From Duncaniella sp. (lineage in GTDB: Bacteria > Bacteroidota > Bacteroidia > Bacteroidales > Muribaculaceae), in the NCBI GenBank assembly GCA_023664955.1, contig JAMPEV010000001.1, forward strand, positions 1,259,458 to 1,323,457: a stretch of 64,000 bases of DNA. The letters are read 5' to 3'. Positions 1 to 9,113 of this stretch are shown here, in pieces; within the stretch, counting starts at the first letter, position 1; each line of letters opens with the position of its first letter. Position numbers and translations under genes: made by a program. Below the pieces are notes generated by a model. It was given only the letters and a program-made list of their open reading frames with translations, had not been told where the DNA came from and searched no databases.

Positions 1-58
1 GCAGTGGTATTCCTTAAAAAAATTCACAAATCACAAAAGTTTAAATGAGTTCATTCAT

Positions 59-754
59 TTATAAATCATTACAGCAAAACCGAAAAGCAAACTTTATGTA
101 TGAGGACAATCTGAGAATACGTCGTGGCTGAGCGATGAAGCGCCATAACCATTCAAAGCCATGAGTACGGAGGAATTTTGGCGCACGTTTAAAGTTTCCG
201 ACATATAAATCAAAACTACCTCCTAGTCCCTGGTAAATGGCTGGATAAATATCTTTCATCCTTTGCATGAGCATTTCTTGTTTAGGAGATCCCATAGCCA
301 CAAAGATAATATCCGGTTTAGTTATAGTAATTCTTTCTATAAGAGCATCTTCACCCTCTTGACCAAAATAGCCACAGTTCCACCCCACAATATCAATGCC
401 AGGGAAATCATGACGTAGTTTATATACAGTTTTTACAATAATTTCCGAAGTTGAACCTATAAGAAAGAACCTTTTTGTGTTCCTGAACTTTTTGATAATC
501 TCGAGCCAAAGTTCACAACCCGGAATTCTCTTAGCTGAGTAGTGACCATCTCTTCGTGCCATCAACACCGGTCCATATCCATCACAATACCCTATGTTCG
601 CGTTAATTATATCAACAAGAGAATTATTAGCCTTGATTACTTTCTCGGCATTGACAGCCACCAAGATACCCTTGACTGATTCCGCATAATCTATCAGTTG
701 GTCAGTAGAGATGAATGGATAAACTTTTATATTGTTTATAGAGAAAGTCTGCAT
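59..754 (-). CDS. WecG/TagA/CpsF family glycosyltransferase
   Basis: A 231-residue protein of the WecG/TagA/CpsF family, which transfers an N-acetyl-hexosamine-type sugar (ManNAcA in WecG, ManNAc in TagA) from a UDP donor to a membrane lipid-linked acceptor. Family signatures are visible: the DGYGP stretch with Asp58 (the catalytic base position in TagA), the GSPKQE motif at about 155-160, and the basic C-terminal tail RAPKFLRTHGFEWLWRF from about 190 that attaches the family to the membrane. It lies 41 bp downstream of the wecC-like gene in the same direction, which supports a ManNAcA substrate by context. The exact donor is not shown by the sequence. The window edge hides what follows. Confidence 0.9.
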   Translation of the reverse strand: MQTFSINNIKVYPFISTDQLIDYAESVKGILVAVNAEKVIKANNSLVDIINANIGYCDGYGPVLMARRDGHYSAKRIPGCELWLEIIKKFRNTKRFFLIGSTSEIIVKTVYKLRHDFPGIDIVGWNCGYFGQEGEDALIERITITKPDIIFVAMGSPKQEMLMQRMKDIYPAIYQGLGGSFDLYVGNFKRAPKFLRTHGFEWLWRFIAQPRRILRLSSYIKFAFRFCCNDL

Positions 755-795
755 AGCAATATAACGGATTCCGATGGCCGACTATTGTGTAAATT

Positions 796-2022
796 TTATT
801 TTACATCCATAAAAATACCGCAATAATCGAGAATCACCTTTTCTTGAGTATATGGAAGAGAGTAAAATTGACGGTGTGGAGTTAGAAAAACTGCGATGTC
901 ACATTCATCATAAGCATTTTGATAGTATGTTAATTTAAATTCATGATATTGGATAATATTAGGCTCCACAAATCTAAAATCCATACTGCTAAATCTATTT
1001 TTCAAATTATGGGCTATATACAAGGATGATGACTCCCTGAGATCTCCAATATCTGCTTTATACGCTAACCCCATCAAAGCGACCACCGGATTGTTTCCTG
1101 TCTTAATCACATACTCAGTGATCGATTTAGATACCTGTTCAACAATCCAATCAGCCTTACTCTTATTAACTTCTCTCCCCTTGGAGATTAACGTTGCATT
1201 ATCTTGGAATTCTGATATTATGAAGTAAGGGTCAACAGCTATGCAGTGTCCGCCCACCCCACATCCGGGACGGAGAATATTAACTCGTGGATGTTTATTC
1301 GCAAGATTAATTAGCTCCCAAACATTAACGCCGGACATATCACAGATTATTGACAATTCATTAGCGAAGGCTATTTGGACATCTCTGAATGAATTTTCGG
1401 TTAGTTTACATAATTCAGCCGTACGCGTATTCGTTGCATACAATTTTCCTTTAACAAATCTTGAATAAAATGCGATAACTTTTTCAGCTGATTTTTGGTT
1501 TATACCACCTATTACTCGATCGTTGTTAATTAGTTCGTATATAACATTCCCAGGCAATACTCTTTCCGGACAGTATGCAATATAAATCTCACCTTCTAAG
1601 TCGGGTCGTCGGGAATAAATCATTTTAGCAGCTGATTCTGTTGTTCCCATGGGGCATGTGGACTCAATAACAATGAGACATCCCTTTTCGAGTAGAGGGA
1701 TTATGTTATTAATAGCCTCGTAAACCATCGAGAGATCTGGGCGATTTTCAGAATCGACTGGAGTTGGCACAACTATGAAGTATGCATCTGATTTTTCAGG
1801 CATTAATGTAGCCTTGATACTTCCACAATTGAGAGCTTTGTGCAATAATGGTTTGAGACCCGATTCCGCAAAATGAAGATGACCATTATTAGTCATCTCC
1901 ACTTTTGCCGGGTCTATATCGACACCGACTACGTTATAACCGCCATACGTGGCAGCTATTATAGCTGTCGGAAGTCCCACATAACCGAGACCGATAAAAC
2001 AAACCGTATTGAATTGATTCAT
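796..2022 (-). CDS. wecC: UDP-N-acetyl-D-mannosaminuronic acid dehydrogenase (WecC-like)
   Basis: A 408-residue UDP-sugar 6-dehydrogenase of the UDP-glucose/GDP-mannose dehydrogenase family. It oxidises C6 of UDP-ManNAc to the uronic acid with two NAD+. The N-terminal Rossmann motif GLGYVGLPTA is at 11-20, the central AELCKLTEN with the conserved Lys at about 206, and the catalytic Cys260 sits in GVGGHC. The length and the HCIAVDPYF segment fit the WecC/CapL group rather than UDP-glucose dehydrogenase. It starts 31 bp after the rnr stop and is followed by a WecG/TagA-type transferase, so the pair probably supplies and transfers a ManNAcA-like residue for an exopolysaccharide. The partner UDP-GlcNAc 2-epimerase is not in this window. 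Confidence 0.88.
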   Translation of the reverse strand: MNQFNTVCFIGLGYVGLPTAIIAATYGGYNVVGVDIDPAKVEMTNNGHLHFAESGLKPLLHKALNCGSIKATLMPEKSDAYFIVVPTPVDSENRPDLSMVYEAINNIIPLLEKGCLIVIESTCPMGTTESAAKMIYSRRPDLEGEIYIAYCPERVLPGNVIYELINNDRVIGGINQKSAEKVIAFYSRFVKGKLYATNTRTAELCKLTENSFRDVQIAFANELSIICDMSGVNVWELINLANKHPRVNILRPGCGVGGHCIAVDPYFIISEFQDNATLISKGREVNKSKADWIVEQVSKSITEYVIKTGNNPVVALMGLAYKADIGDLRESSSLYIAHNLKNRFSSMDFRFVEPNIIQYHEFKLTYYQNAYDECDIAVFLTPHRQFYSLPYTQEKVILDYCGIFMDVK

Positions 2023-2031
2023 TTATTTTTA

Positions 2032-2053
2032 TTAGGGTGTCATTTCTACCCTA
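2032..2053 (-). terminator. Small hairpin between rnr and wecC
   Basis: A TAGGGT / ACCCTA inverted repeat with a 9-base loop lies between the rnr stop codon and the wecC start and is followed on the minus strand by an A/T-rich run. It could be a weak terminator or an attenuator. The stem is only 6 bp, so this is tentative. Confidence 0.3.
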
Positions 2054-4294
2054 TTATTTTTTCCTACGCTTTTTTTTGCCATGATGTGACATAGCTTCAG
2101 GCACAGATACCTTTGACCCCATATCATCTTCACGACGTAGAGTGCGGCCTTTATCATCGACAAGTACGAAATCAAGTTGTTTCTTCTCAAGGTCAGCGCG
2201 AGCAACTTTCACCGCTACATTATCTCCAAGGCGATATCGATGATTGTTTCTTCTCCCGATCAGACAATGATTTTTCTCGTCGAAATCGTAGTAGTCGTCA
2301 GCGAGGTCTCTCATTGGTACTAAACCTTCACAAAGATTGTCATTTAGTTCCACATAGAGTCCCCATTCGGTCACACCGGAAATAATTCCTGAAAATTTTT
2401 CGCCTAAATGCTCTTGCATATATTCTACCTGCTTGTATTTGATGGATGAACGTTCTGCATTAGCAGCAAGCTGTTCCATCTCGCTAGAATGTTTACATTG
2501 TTCTTCAAGCTTTTGAACATTTACACTGCGTCCTCCTGCAAGATACTTATCAAGGAGTCGGTGAACCATCATGTCGGGGTATCGGCGGATAGGCGATGTA
2601 AAATGAGTATAATAGTCAAATCCTAATCCATAATGCCCTATATTGTCAGTGGTGTAGATCGCTTTTGCCATCGAGCGAATAGCGAGTGTGGAGAGGTAGT
2701 TTTCTTCACCCCTACCCTTTACTTCTGCGAGCATTTTATTGATTGACCTGTTGATTTCTCGGGGTGTTCCCGAGGACTTCACTTTATATCCGAAGTTGCG
2801 AGCTATGGCTGCTAAATCAGCAAGGCGAGATGGATCCGGAACATCGTGGACACGATATACAAACGCTTTGGGTTTCTTTTTACCTTGAGGCTTTCCGACA
2901 TATGTTGCAACGGTTCTGTTGGCCAAAAGCATAAATTCTTCGATAAGATTATTAGCATCCTTTGACACCTTAAAGAATACTCCAAGAGGCTTGCCATTTT
3001 CATCGATATGGAACTTCACTTCAGCTCTGTCAAATTCCACTGAACCATTTTCGTATCTCTGACGACGAAGAATCTTTGCTAACTCATTTAGTTTCTGAAT
3101 CTCTTCTACACAATCGCCTAACCCGGTCTCTATGACATCCTGGGCTTCCTCGTACGCGAAGCGTCGGTCTGATTTAATGACTGTACGTGCGATTTTAGAG
3201 TTAAGGATTTTAGCTTCGTCATCCATCTCAAATATTACAGAAAATGCGAGCTTTTCCTCATTTGGACGAAGCGAGCATATACCATTACAAAGGTGCTCCG
3301 GCAACATAGGCACTACACGGTCCACGAGATACACCGAGGTTGCCCTTTTTTGAGCCTCTTTATCAATGATAGTATCGGGATGTACATAGTGAGTAACATC
3401 TGCTATATGAACACCAATCTCATAGTTGCCATTGGGCAATTTGCGAAATGACAGGGCATCGTCGAAATCCTTTGCATCGACAGGGTCGATTGTGAATGTC
3501 ATAACCTTGCGCATGTCAATGCGTTGAGATATGACTTCGTCTGTTATACCGGCGTTAATTTTATTCGCCGCCTTTTCTACCGCAGCCGGATACTTGTAAG
3601 GCAAACCATATTCGGCGAGGATAGCGTGAATCTCAGCATTGTTTTCTCCTGTCTTGCCAAGAATGTCAACGACTTCACCAGTTGGGTTCTTAAAATCGTC
3701 TTTCCATTCAGTTATGCGAACCACAGCCTTGTCACCGGTCTTTCCTCCTTTGAGATTAGATTTTGGAATGAAAATATCTGTTGAAAGATATTTGGAGTCA
3801 GTAAGAAGATATCCGAAATACTTATCAACCTTCAGGGTTCCAATAAACGTCTGTTCCTTCTTCTCAATAATCTCGATGACTTCAGCCTCCGGTTCAGCTC
3901 CTCTTCGGCGAGCGGCAATATTTACCCTAACTACATCACCGTTTAGTGCGTGCATCGAATTTCGTTCAGCTACGAATATCAATTCGCCGTCAGCTTCCGT
4001 TACGACAGAATTCTTGCCGTTGTTTCTTCTGACGAAGACACCAATAGCCTCATTTCCACGTTGGGGTGACTTATATTTACCTGGAGATACTTCAATAATC
4101 TCTCCATTGAAAGCCATCTCGACGAGTTGAAGAGCTATAGTGCGTTGTTGAGCAGCAGTCTTTGCTCCGATAGCATGCGCGACTTGTTTATAATTATATG
4201 TGTTGTTCTTCTGCTGAGCAACGAAATCAATCACCTGCTTTTCGAGGATTTTAGGGCTACGCGAAGCAGAGGGTATTTTCGATGATTGAGTCAT
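2054..4294 (-). CDS. rnr: Ribonuclease R
   Basis: A 746-residue RNase II/R-family 3'-5' exoribonuclease that degrades structured RNA. Domains in order are an N-terminal winged-helix segment (about 20-65), cold-shock domains (about 70-220), the RNB catalytic domain with the Asp cluster DPVDAKDFDDAL (about 270-285), a C-terminal S1 domain beginning near GEKFSGIISGVTEWG (about 635) and a Lys/Arg-rich tail ending GKKKRRKK. The HTH and basic tail distinguish RNase R from RNase II. It lies 58 bp downstream of gyrB with no promoter that I can recognise between them, so read-through from gyrB is possible. Confidence 0.96.
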   Translation of the reverse strand: MTQSSKIPSASRSPKILEKQVIDFVAQQKNNTYNYKQVAHAIGAKTAAQQRTIALQLVEMAFNGEIIEVSPGKYKSPQRGNEAIGVFVRRNNGKNSVVTEADGELIFVAERNSMHALNGDVVRVNIAARRRGAEPEAEVIEIIEKKEQTFIGTLKVDKYFGYLLTDSKYLSTDIFIPKSNLKGGKTGDKAVVRITEWKDDFKNPTGEVVDILGKTGENNAEIHAILAEYGLPYKYPAAVEKAANKINAGITDEVISQRIDMRKVMTFTIDPVDAKDFDDALSFRKLPNGNYEIGVHIADVTHYVHPDTIIDKEAQKRATSVYLVDRVVPMLPEHLCNGICSLRPNEEKLAFSVIFEMDDEAKILNSKIARTVIKSDRRFAYEEAQDVIETGLGDCVEEIQKLNELAKILRRQRYENGSVEFDRAEVKFHIDENGKPLGVFFKVSKDANNLIEEFMLLANRTVATYVGKPQGKKKPKAFVYRVHDVPDPSRLADLAAIARNFGYKVKSSGTPREINRSINKMLAEVKGRGEENYLSTLAIRSMAKAIYTTDNIGHYGLGFDYYTHFTSPIRRYPDMMVHRLLDKYLAGGRSVNVQKLEEQCKHSSEMEQLAANAERSSIKYKQVEYMQEHLGEKFSGIISGVTEWGLYVELNDNLCEGLVPMRDLADDYYDFDEKNHCLIGRRNNHRYRLGDNVAVKVARADLEKKQLDFVLVDDKGRTLRREDDMGSKVSVPEAMSHHGKKKRRKK

Positions 4295-4352
4295 AGTTGA
4301 AATGTTAGTGTTTTATAATATAATGCCTAATCACCCCTCATTGTTCGCAATG

Positions 4353-6290
4353 CTATGCGTCAATGTTGGCATAATTGGCATTGGCCTCGATGAAATCCTT
4401 ACGAGGCGCAACATCTTCACCCATGAGCATTGAGAAAATACGGTCAGCCTCAGCGGCATCGCTAATGGTCACTTGCTTAAGGAGACGCTGGTTGGGATCC
4501 ATTGTGGTGTCACGGAGTTCCTCGGCGCTCATTTCACCAAGACCTTTATAGCGTTGCACCTTTGTCTTATCACCATTAATTGCGATAAATTGTTGGACTT
4601 GAGCATCGGTCCAGCAATACTCTTCAACCTTGCCGCGCGAACATTTATAGAGCGGCGGGGTGGCAAGATATAGGTATCCTTGTTCGATGACTGGGCGCAT
4701 TCTGCGGAAGAAAAATGTCATAAGAAGAGTGGCTATATGGCTACCGTCCACATCGGCATCGGTCATGATGATAATCTTATGGTAAGCCAGTCGGGATATG
4801 TTGATTTCTTTTGGATCTTCCTCCGTCCCGACGGTCACGCGCATAGCCCTATAAAGACTGATTATTTCTTGATTATCAAGAATTTTATGATCCATCGCCT
4901 TCTCAACGTTCAAAATCTTACCACGGAGAGGAAGGATAGCTTGGAATGTGCGGTCACGGCCCTGCTTAGCAGTACCACCCGCAGAGTCTCCCTCAACTAG
5001 GAACAATTCGCAATCCTCAGCATGGCGTGACGAGCAATCGGCGAGCTTGCCTGGGAGTCCTCCCCCTGATAGTGGGGACTTTCTCTGTATTTTCACACGG
5101 GCATTGTAGGCGGCATGGCGAGCCTGGGCCGCCAGCACAACTTTGTCAACTATTATGCGCGCTTGACGTGGATGCTCTTCGAGATAAGTTCTAAGGGCTT
5201 CACTCACTGCAGCTGACACAGCGCCTGCAACCTCGCTATTGCCAAGCTTAGTCTTAGTCTGACCTTCGAATTGAGGTTCAAGTACCTTTACTGATACTAC
5301 TGCAGTCAAACCCTCTCGGAAGTCATCACCGGCTATCTCTATTTTTACTTTATCAAGAAGTTTGTTGTCCTCAGCATATTTCTTCAACGTGGTGGTCAAG
5401 CCGCGGCGGAAACCGGTTAGATGTGTGCCTCCTTCAATTGTGTTAATATTGTTGACAAATGAATAAACATTTTCATTGAAAGAGCTATTATAAGTTAATG
5501 CAACCTCTACCGGGATGCCCTGGCGCTCGGTGTCAAGGTGTATAACCTCATTGATTAACGGTTCCTTATTGGAATCAATATATTCAACGAATTCTTTAAG
5601 GCCATCCTTGGAGTAGAATGTTTCGCTCTTAGGATTACCCTCTCCGTCCAAATTGCGCAGGTCTGTGAGGGTAAGTGTGATGCCGGCATTCAGATATGCT
5701 AAATCACGGAGACGGTTAGCCAATGTATTGTAATCATACTCAGTGACAGTGAAAATACTTCCGTCAGGCTTAAAAGTGACAGAAGTTCCTGTGGTTTCAC
5801 TCTCTCCGATCACTTTTAGCTCAGAAGTTGGTTTGCCACATGAATACTCTTGCATATAGATTTTCCCGTCACGTCTAACCTCAGCTCTCAAATATGTAGA
5901 AAGAGCATTTACACACGACACTCCCACACCGTGCAGACCACCTGACACCTTGTATGAACCTTTGTCAAATTTACCACCAGCATGAAGGACGGTGAGGACC
6001 ACCTCGAGAGCACTCTTGTGCTCTTTTTGGTGCATATCTACCGGTATACCGCGTCCATTATCCACAACGGTGATAGAGTTGTCGGTGTTAATCGTGACTT
6101 CAATATGGGTGGCGAATCCTGCAAGGGCTTCATCAATTGAATTATCAACCACTTCGTATACAAGGTGGTGTAGACCCTTGACACTTACATCGCCAATATA
6201 CATGGCCGGACGTTTTCTCACTGCTTCAAGTCCTTCAAGAACTTGAATGTTACTGGCACTGTATTCTTCTCTTTCTTTGTCTTCAGACAT
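4353..6290 (-). CDS. gyrB: DNA gyrase subunit B
   Basis: A 645-residue GyrB, the ATPase subunit of the type II topoisomerase that introduces negative supercoils. It shows the GHKL ATP-binding motifs (VVDNSIDEAL and DNGRGIP near 45-85, GLHGVGVSCVNAL near 118-130), the transducer domain, the TOPRIM motif EGDSAGGTAKQGRDR (about 430) and the metal-binding DADVDGSH (about 512). It ends in the usual GyrB C-terminal QRYKGLGEM region. The absence of the proteobacterial insertion and the length fit Bacteroidetes GyrB. ParE is an alternative family member, but the 645-residue length and sequence around QRYKGLGEMSAEEL favour GyrB. Confidence 0.95.
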   Translation of the reverse strand: MSEDKEREEYSASNIQVLEGLEAVRKRPAMYIGDVSVKGLHHLVYEVVDNSIDEALAGFATHIEVTINTDNSITVVDNGRGIPVDMHQKEHKSALEVVLTVLHAGGKFDKGSYKVSGGLHGVGVSCVNALSTYLRAEVRRDGKIYMQEYSCGKPTSELKVIGESETTGTSVTFKPDGSIFTVTEYDYNTLANRLRDLAYLNAGITLTLTDLRNLDGEGNPKSETFYSKDGLKEFVEYIDSNKEPLINEVIHLDTERQGIPVEVALTYNSSFNENVYSFVNNINTIEGGTHLTGFRRGLTTTLKKYAEDNKLLDKVKIEIAGDDFREGLTAVVSVKVLEPQFEGQTKTKLGNSEVAGAVSAAVSEALRTYLEEHPRQARIIVDKVVLAAQARHAAYNARVKIQRKSPLSGGGLPGKLADCSSRHAEDCELFLVEGDSAGGTAKQGRDRTFQAILPLRGKILNVEKAMDHKILDNQEIISLYRAMRVTVGTEEDPKEINISRLAYHKIIIMTDADVDGSHIATLLMTFFFRRMRPVIEQGYLYLATPPLYKCSRGKVEEYCWTDAQVQQFIAINGDKTKVQRYKGLGEMSAEELRDTTMDPNQRLLKQVTISDAAEADRIFSMLMGEDVAPRKDFIEANANYANIDA

Positions 6291-6393
6291 AAATCTGATT
6301 TAAACTTTAAATGTTAAACACATAGCGGATTTAAGACTTCCTGCAAAATTAGAAAGTCGTTTTCAGGCCATGCTGGACTTTTAATTTAGCAAA

Positions 6394-6424
6394 CAAAAGT
6401 ACAATTTTTTTTTCACACCCCAAA
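6394..6424 (-). promoter_or_regulatory. gyrB promoter, Bacteroidetes -33/-7 type
   Basis: On the minus strand TTTG at 6421-6424 is separated by 19 bp from TACTTTTG at 6394-6401, matching the TAnnTTTG -7 element. It predicts a 5' leader of roughly 95-100 bases before the gyrB ATG. Confidence 0.6.
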
Positions 6425-6517
6425 ATCTTACATGCTATTTTTAACTTCCGCTGCACGGCTCTTTCATTTAAAAATCCGTGCATGTGTCGAAAAATTTACA
6501 CTAGTGAAATAAGTGTT

Positions 6518-6539
6518 AAAAATCTGACCCCAGATTTTA
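6518..6539 (-). terminator. Probable umuC terminator hairpin
   Basis: AAAATCTG and CAGATTTT form an 8-bp stem around a 4-base loop, followed on the minus strand by a short T run. It lies about 165 bp past the umuC stop, and works equally on both strands by symmetry. Confidence 0.45.
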
Positions 6540-6704
6540 TTAACTACATTTTGCCATGCTTAATGTAGTATCTGATAGTACGTTAACGTCCAAAAGTGTC
6601 AAAGATGGAAAGGTAGAACATTTTATGGGAATTTGCAAGCATATTCGCCCAAAATAGCATCCCGTAGGGTCATATTGCCATCAGATTGCCATCTCAGTTT
6701 GTCA

Positions 6705-8000
6705 TCATCCCACCTGAAATGCCCCCAATTGCGTGGAATAGTCGGGCGATTTCATAGCCCTACGTATGGCGTTGACGAACTTCACACTTTTACCATCAGT
6801 GCTTTTTTCGCGATATTGCTGTGCGCCTAATACCACGGTGTCGGCACCGAGCCGTCCGTTTATCTTGTCAAGGGCTTCGGAGATATCACTATATTTCTTA
6901 CTTCGCTCAGGACTATACTCAAACAAATCAGGCTGTATCGCTTTGGCTGTGGTAATTCCCGATACCATTATTCCCGCCCTCTTATAATATATTCCTTTAC
7001 GATATATGGTATCAAGAATATGCGTGGCTACATCCACAATTTCATTCGTAGTGTTTGTAGGAGTACTGAATGAATAGAAACCGCTATTATCATACTGTAT
7101 CAAGTCCTCTCGGAAATGATTTGACTGTATAAAGGCTGTCACCATAGAACACACCGAATTCTGACGGCGCAACTTCACCGCACACCGTGCCGCATAATTA
7201 GCAATGTGGCTTCGCAGGTCAGCGATGTCCTGTATCATTCCCGGGAAACTCCTGCTTGTCACAATCGTCTTCTTGCTTACCGTGTCAAGACCATCCACGA
7301 GTGTACAAGGTATGCCGTTCAATTCTTTCCATGTCCTCTCTCCGGTGACATGAAACCGTCTCCGCACATAGTCTACGGGCAATGTCGCAAAATCATATGC
7401 GCTACTTACTCCAATAAGCCCCAAATTACGGCTGATACGTCGTCCTATTCCCCATACATCTCCTACCGGGAACAGCCTCAATGCTTTAACACGTTGCTCA
7501 TCTGTGCCAATAATACAACATTTATTATATCCCGCATACTTCTTCGCATATTTACTCGCCATCTTCGCTAAAGTATTGGACTGAGCTATTCCCAAACTCA
7601 CAGGCATACCGGTGCCCTTGAGTATTTTACGACATAAATTTACACCCCATTTATGCAAATCCATCTGCTCCATCCCACGAAGGTCGAGAAAGGATTCATC
7701 GATAGAATACTGTATCACATCCGGAGCCTCCTCCCTAAGTATCGACACAATCCGAGCCGACATATCGCCGTAGAGAGCATAATTGGACGAAAATGCCACA
7801 ATTCCCGCATCAGGATATTTCTCTTTGAGCTGGTAATACGGCATTCCCTCGGGTATTCCCATCTCCTTAACCTCCTTTGAACGAGCCACTACGCAGCCAT
7901 CGTTGTTGCTCAACACGACCAGCGGCACCTTAGCGAGATCGGGTCGGAACACTCTCTCACACGAACAGAAAAAGTTATCGCAGTCGATCAGTCCTACCAT
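6705..8000 (-). CDS. umuC: Y-family DNA polymerase V catalytic subunit UmuC
   Basis: A 431-residue UmuC-type translesion polymerase. The palm motif DCDNFFCSCE (residues 5-14) and the second catalytic motif SIDESFLDL (about 100-108) carry the Asp/Glu residues that bind magnesium. The FRPDL and VVLSNNDGCVVARS stretches (about 18-42) and the UmuC-type C-terminal extension distinguish it from the shorter DinB. The start overlaps the end of umuD by 7 bp, so the two are translated from one message and probably form a UmuD'2C-like complex after RecA-assisted cleavage of UmuD. Its activity would be error-prone bypass of damaged template during the SOS response. Confidence 0.94.
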   Translation of the reverse strand: MVGLIDCDNFFCSCERVFRPDLAKVPLVVLSNNDGCVVARSKEVKEMGIPEGMPYYQLKEKYPDAGIVAFSSNYALYGDMSARIVSILREEAPDVIQYSIDESFLDLRGMEQMDLHKWGVNLCRKILKGTGMPVSLGIAQSNTLAKMASKYAKKYAGYNKCCIIGTDEQRVKALRLFPVGDVWGIGRRISRNLGLIGVSSAYDFATLPVDYVRRRFHVTGERTWKELNGIPCTLVDGLDTVSKKTIVTSRSFPGMIQDIADLRSHIANYAARCAVKLRRQNSVCSMVTAFIQSNHFREDLIQYDNSGFYSFSTPTNTTNEIVDVATHILDTIYRKGIYYKRAGIMVSGITTAKAIQPDLFEYSPERSKKYSDISEALDKINGRLGADTVVLGAQQYREKSTDGKSVKFVNAIRRAMKSPDYSTQLGAFQVG

Positions 8001-8452
8001 CGCTCCATCCCCGACATTCTTCGACGGTTAGACTTAATCGTATGTGTAACCACCCCCCACACCATGAAGTCATTATCAGGTGTCACTTCTATGGGACGGT
8101 ATTTCCGATTGGAGGGCATAAGGTATAGACGCTCTCCCCTATTCATGCATAGTCGTTTCAGGGTGAATTCCCCATCGAGACAACACACTGCAAGGTCGCC
8201 ATGCTCTGCCTCTATCGAACGGTCTATCACGAGTATATCCCCTTCGTAAATACCCTCGCCACACATTGAGTCACCTACCACCTTGGCATAAAATGTCGAT
8301 GCTGGATGTCTAATGAGCAATTTGTTGAGGTCGATTGTCTCTGTAATGTAATCCTGAGCCGGGCTTGGAAAACCCGCTTTTATCCCTCCATCTGCATATA
8401 TCAATGATATTGCGGTGGAAGTGTCTGCCATAAATAGTTGCAACCCATTCAT
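7994..8452 (-). CDS. umuD: UmuD-like self-cleaving S24 peptidase
   Basis: A LexA/UmuD-type S24 peptidase of 152 residues from the ATG chosen here. With that start the Ala-Gly cleavage site (AGFPSPAQDY) falls at 26-27, the nucleophile Ser62 is in GDSM and the Lys99 general base is in FTLKR, almost the same numbering as E. coli UmuD. A longer reading frame reaches 8524, but a TAATTTTG promoter element lies inside that extension and a GAGGAACG ribosome-binding-like sequence precedes the ATG at 8452, so the shorter start is preferred. It lacks the LexA DNA-binding domain. It overlaps umuC by 7 bp and acts as its accessory subunit. Confidence 0.92.
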   Translation of the reverse strand: MNGLQLFMADTSTAISLIYADGGIKAGFPSPAQDYITETIDLNKLLIRHPASTFYAKVVGDSMCGEGIYEGDILVIDRSIEAEHGDLAVCCLDGEFTLKRLCMNRGERLYLMPSNRKYRPIEVTPDNDFMVWGVVTHTIKSNRRRMSGMERW

Positions 8453-8484
8453 CGTTCCTCGTGTTTTATCCTTAATCGTTACCG

Positions 8485-8492
8485 CAAAATTA
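8485..8492 (-). promoter_or_regulatory. umuDC promoter -7 element
   Basis: TAATTTTG on the minus strand matches TAnnTTTG and would start a leader of about 25-30 bases before the umuD ATG. No clear TTTG is present at the expected -33 position; that position is inside the inverted repeat at 8500-8522. Confidence 0.55.
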
Positions 8493-8499
8493 GACAGCA

Positions 8500-8522
8500 G
8501 AGGGGCAATTGCATCGCCCCTC
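8500..8522. promoter_or_regulatory. Inverted repeat at the umuDC promoter, candidate operator
   Basis: GAGGGGC, nine bases, GCCCCTC forms perfect 7-bp arms immediately upstream of the umuDC -7 element, covering where a -33 element would be. There is no T tract after it, so a terminator for the upstream NUDIX gene is less likely than a protein-binding site such as a LexA-type operator. That role is inferred. Confidence 0.45.
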
Positions 8523-8541
8523 AATCTTTCAAAATGTTAAC

Positions 8542-9081
8542 TCAGATTTTGCTATGAAATAAATTTCTGAATTGTCTGTGGACAATTGCGGTAAATTCCT
8601 TTTCAAAATTTGGAGTAAACACATCCTTACCGATATTATCAAGAATCTCTTTCACACTCCAGAATTTACCGCCGTTAAGTTCATTGGTAGGATTAACAGG
8701 CTGATCAGTAACAGTGTAAAAACTATTCACATATTCTCGTTCCACACTTGACTCGAAAACGTAAGTTGCCATCAACTTCTCCTCAAAATCGGCCACACCA
8801 AGTTCCTCATGTGCCTCGCGGTGAAGCGCGCTAATCACATTCTCGCCATAATCCACATGACCACCTACTGAAGTATCCCATTTCCCAGGCTGAATATCTT
8901 TCCAAAGCGGACGACGTTGAAGGTATAAACGTCCCTCTGAATCAAAAAGATGCAGATGCACCACCGGATGAAGTAACTTTGACCCATTGTGGCACTCTTC
9001 TCTACTCGCCTTCCCAATTACATTTCCACACTCATCTACCAATGGAAATACCTCAAACCCATTATCTTTAAACTCTTCCAT
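8542..9081 (-). CDS. NUDIX hydrolase
   Basis: A 179-residue NUDIX-fold protein. The Nudix box is complete at about residues 74-96 of this start (G-x5-E-x7-RE-x-HEEL-GV), so the metal-binding Glu residues are present. The order of elements (short N-terminal strand, HPVVHLHLFDSEGRLYLQ, then Nudix box, then a FWSVKEI segment) resembles the YfcD/isopentenyl-diphosphate isomerase-like branch, but catalytic residues specific to isomerase are not evident, so I call only a NUDIX hydrolase acting on an unknown nucleoside-diphosphate-linked substrate. An in-frame GTG at 9114 would start inside the promoter -7 element, so the ATG at 9081 is used. It lies upstream of umuD in the same direction but umuD has its own promoter. 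Confidence 0.82.
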   Translation of the reverse strand: MEEFKDNGFEVFPLVDECGNVIGKASREECHNGSKLLHPVVHLHLFDSEGRLYLQRRPLWKDIQPGKWDTSVGGHVDYGENVISALHREAHEELGVADFEEKLMATYVFESSVEREYVNSFYTVTDQPVNPTNELNGGKFWSVKEILDNIGKDVFTPNFEKEFTAIVHRQFRNLFHSKI

Positions 9082-9113
9082 TACATTTATGATTTCTGTA
9101 CTATAACATGCCA

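Larger units (their letters stand above)
6291..6704. other. 413-bp intergenic region between umuC and gyrB
   Basis: No gene is evident in this AT-rich gap. From the umuC side it contains an 8-bp stem with an 11-base loop (6543-6550 with 6562-6569), a compact terminator-like hairpin (6519-6538) and the gyrB promoter match (6394-6424). I see no tRNA, small conserved ORF or riboswitch-like structure. Confidence 0.6.

Noticed and set aside
3639..4130. Plus-strand frame of 163 codons
   Set aside because: It lies entirely opposite the RNase R gene, whose reading frame has clear domain motifs; the opposite frame has no recognisable motif or start signal.
6291..6704. A tRNA or small RNA gene in the gyrB-umuC gap
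   Set aside because: I could not fold a cloverleaf or find a CCA end; only short hairpins and the gyrB promoter are seen.
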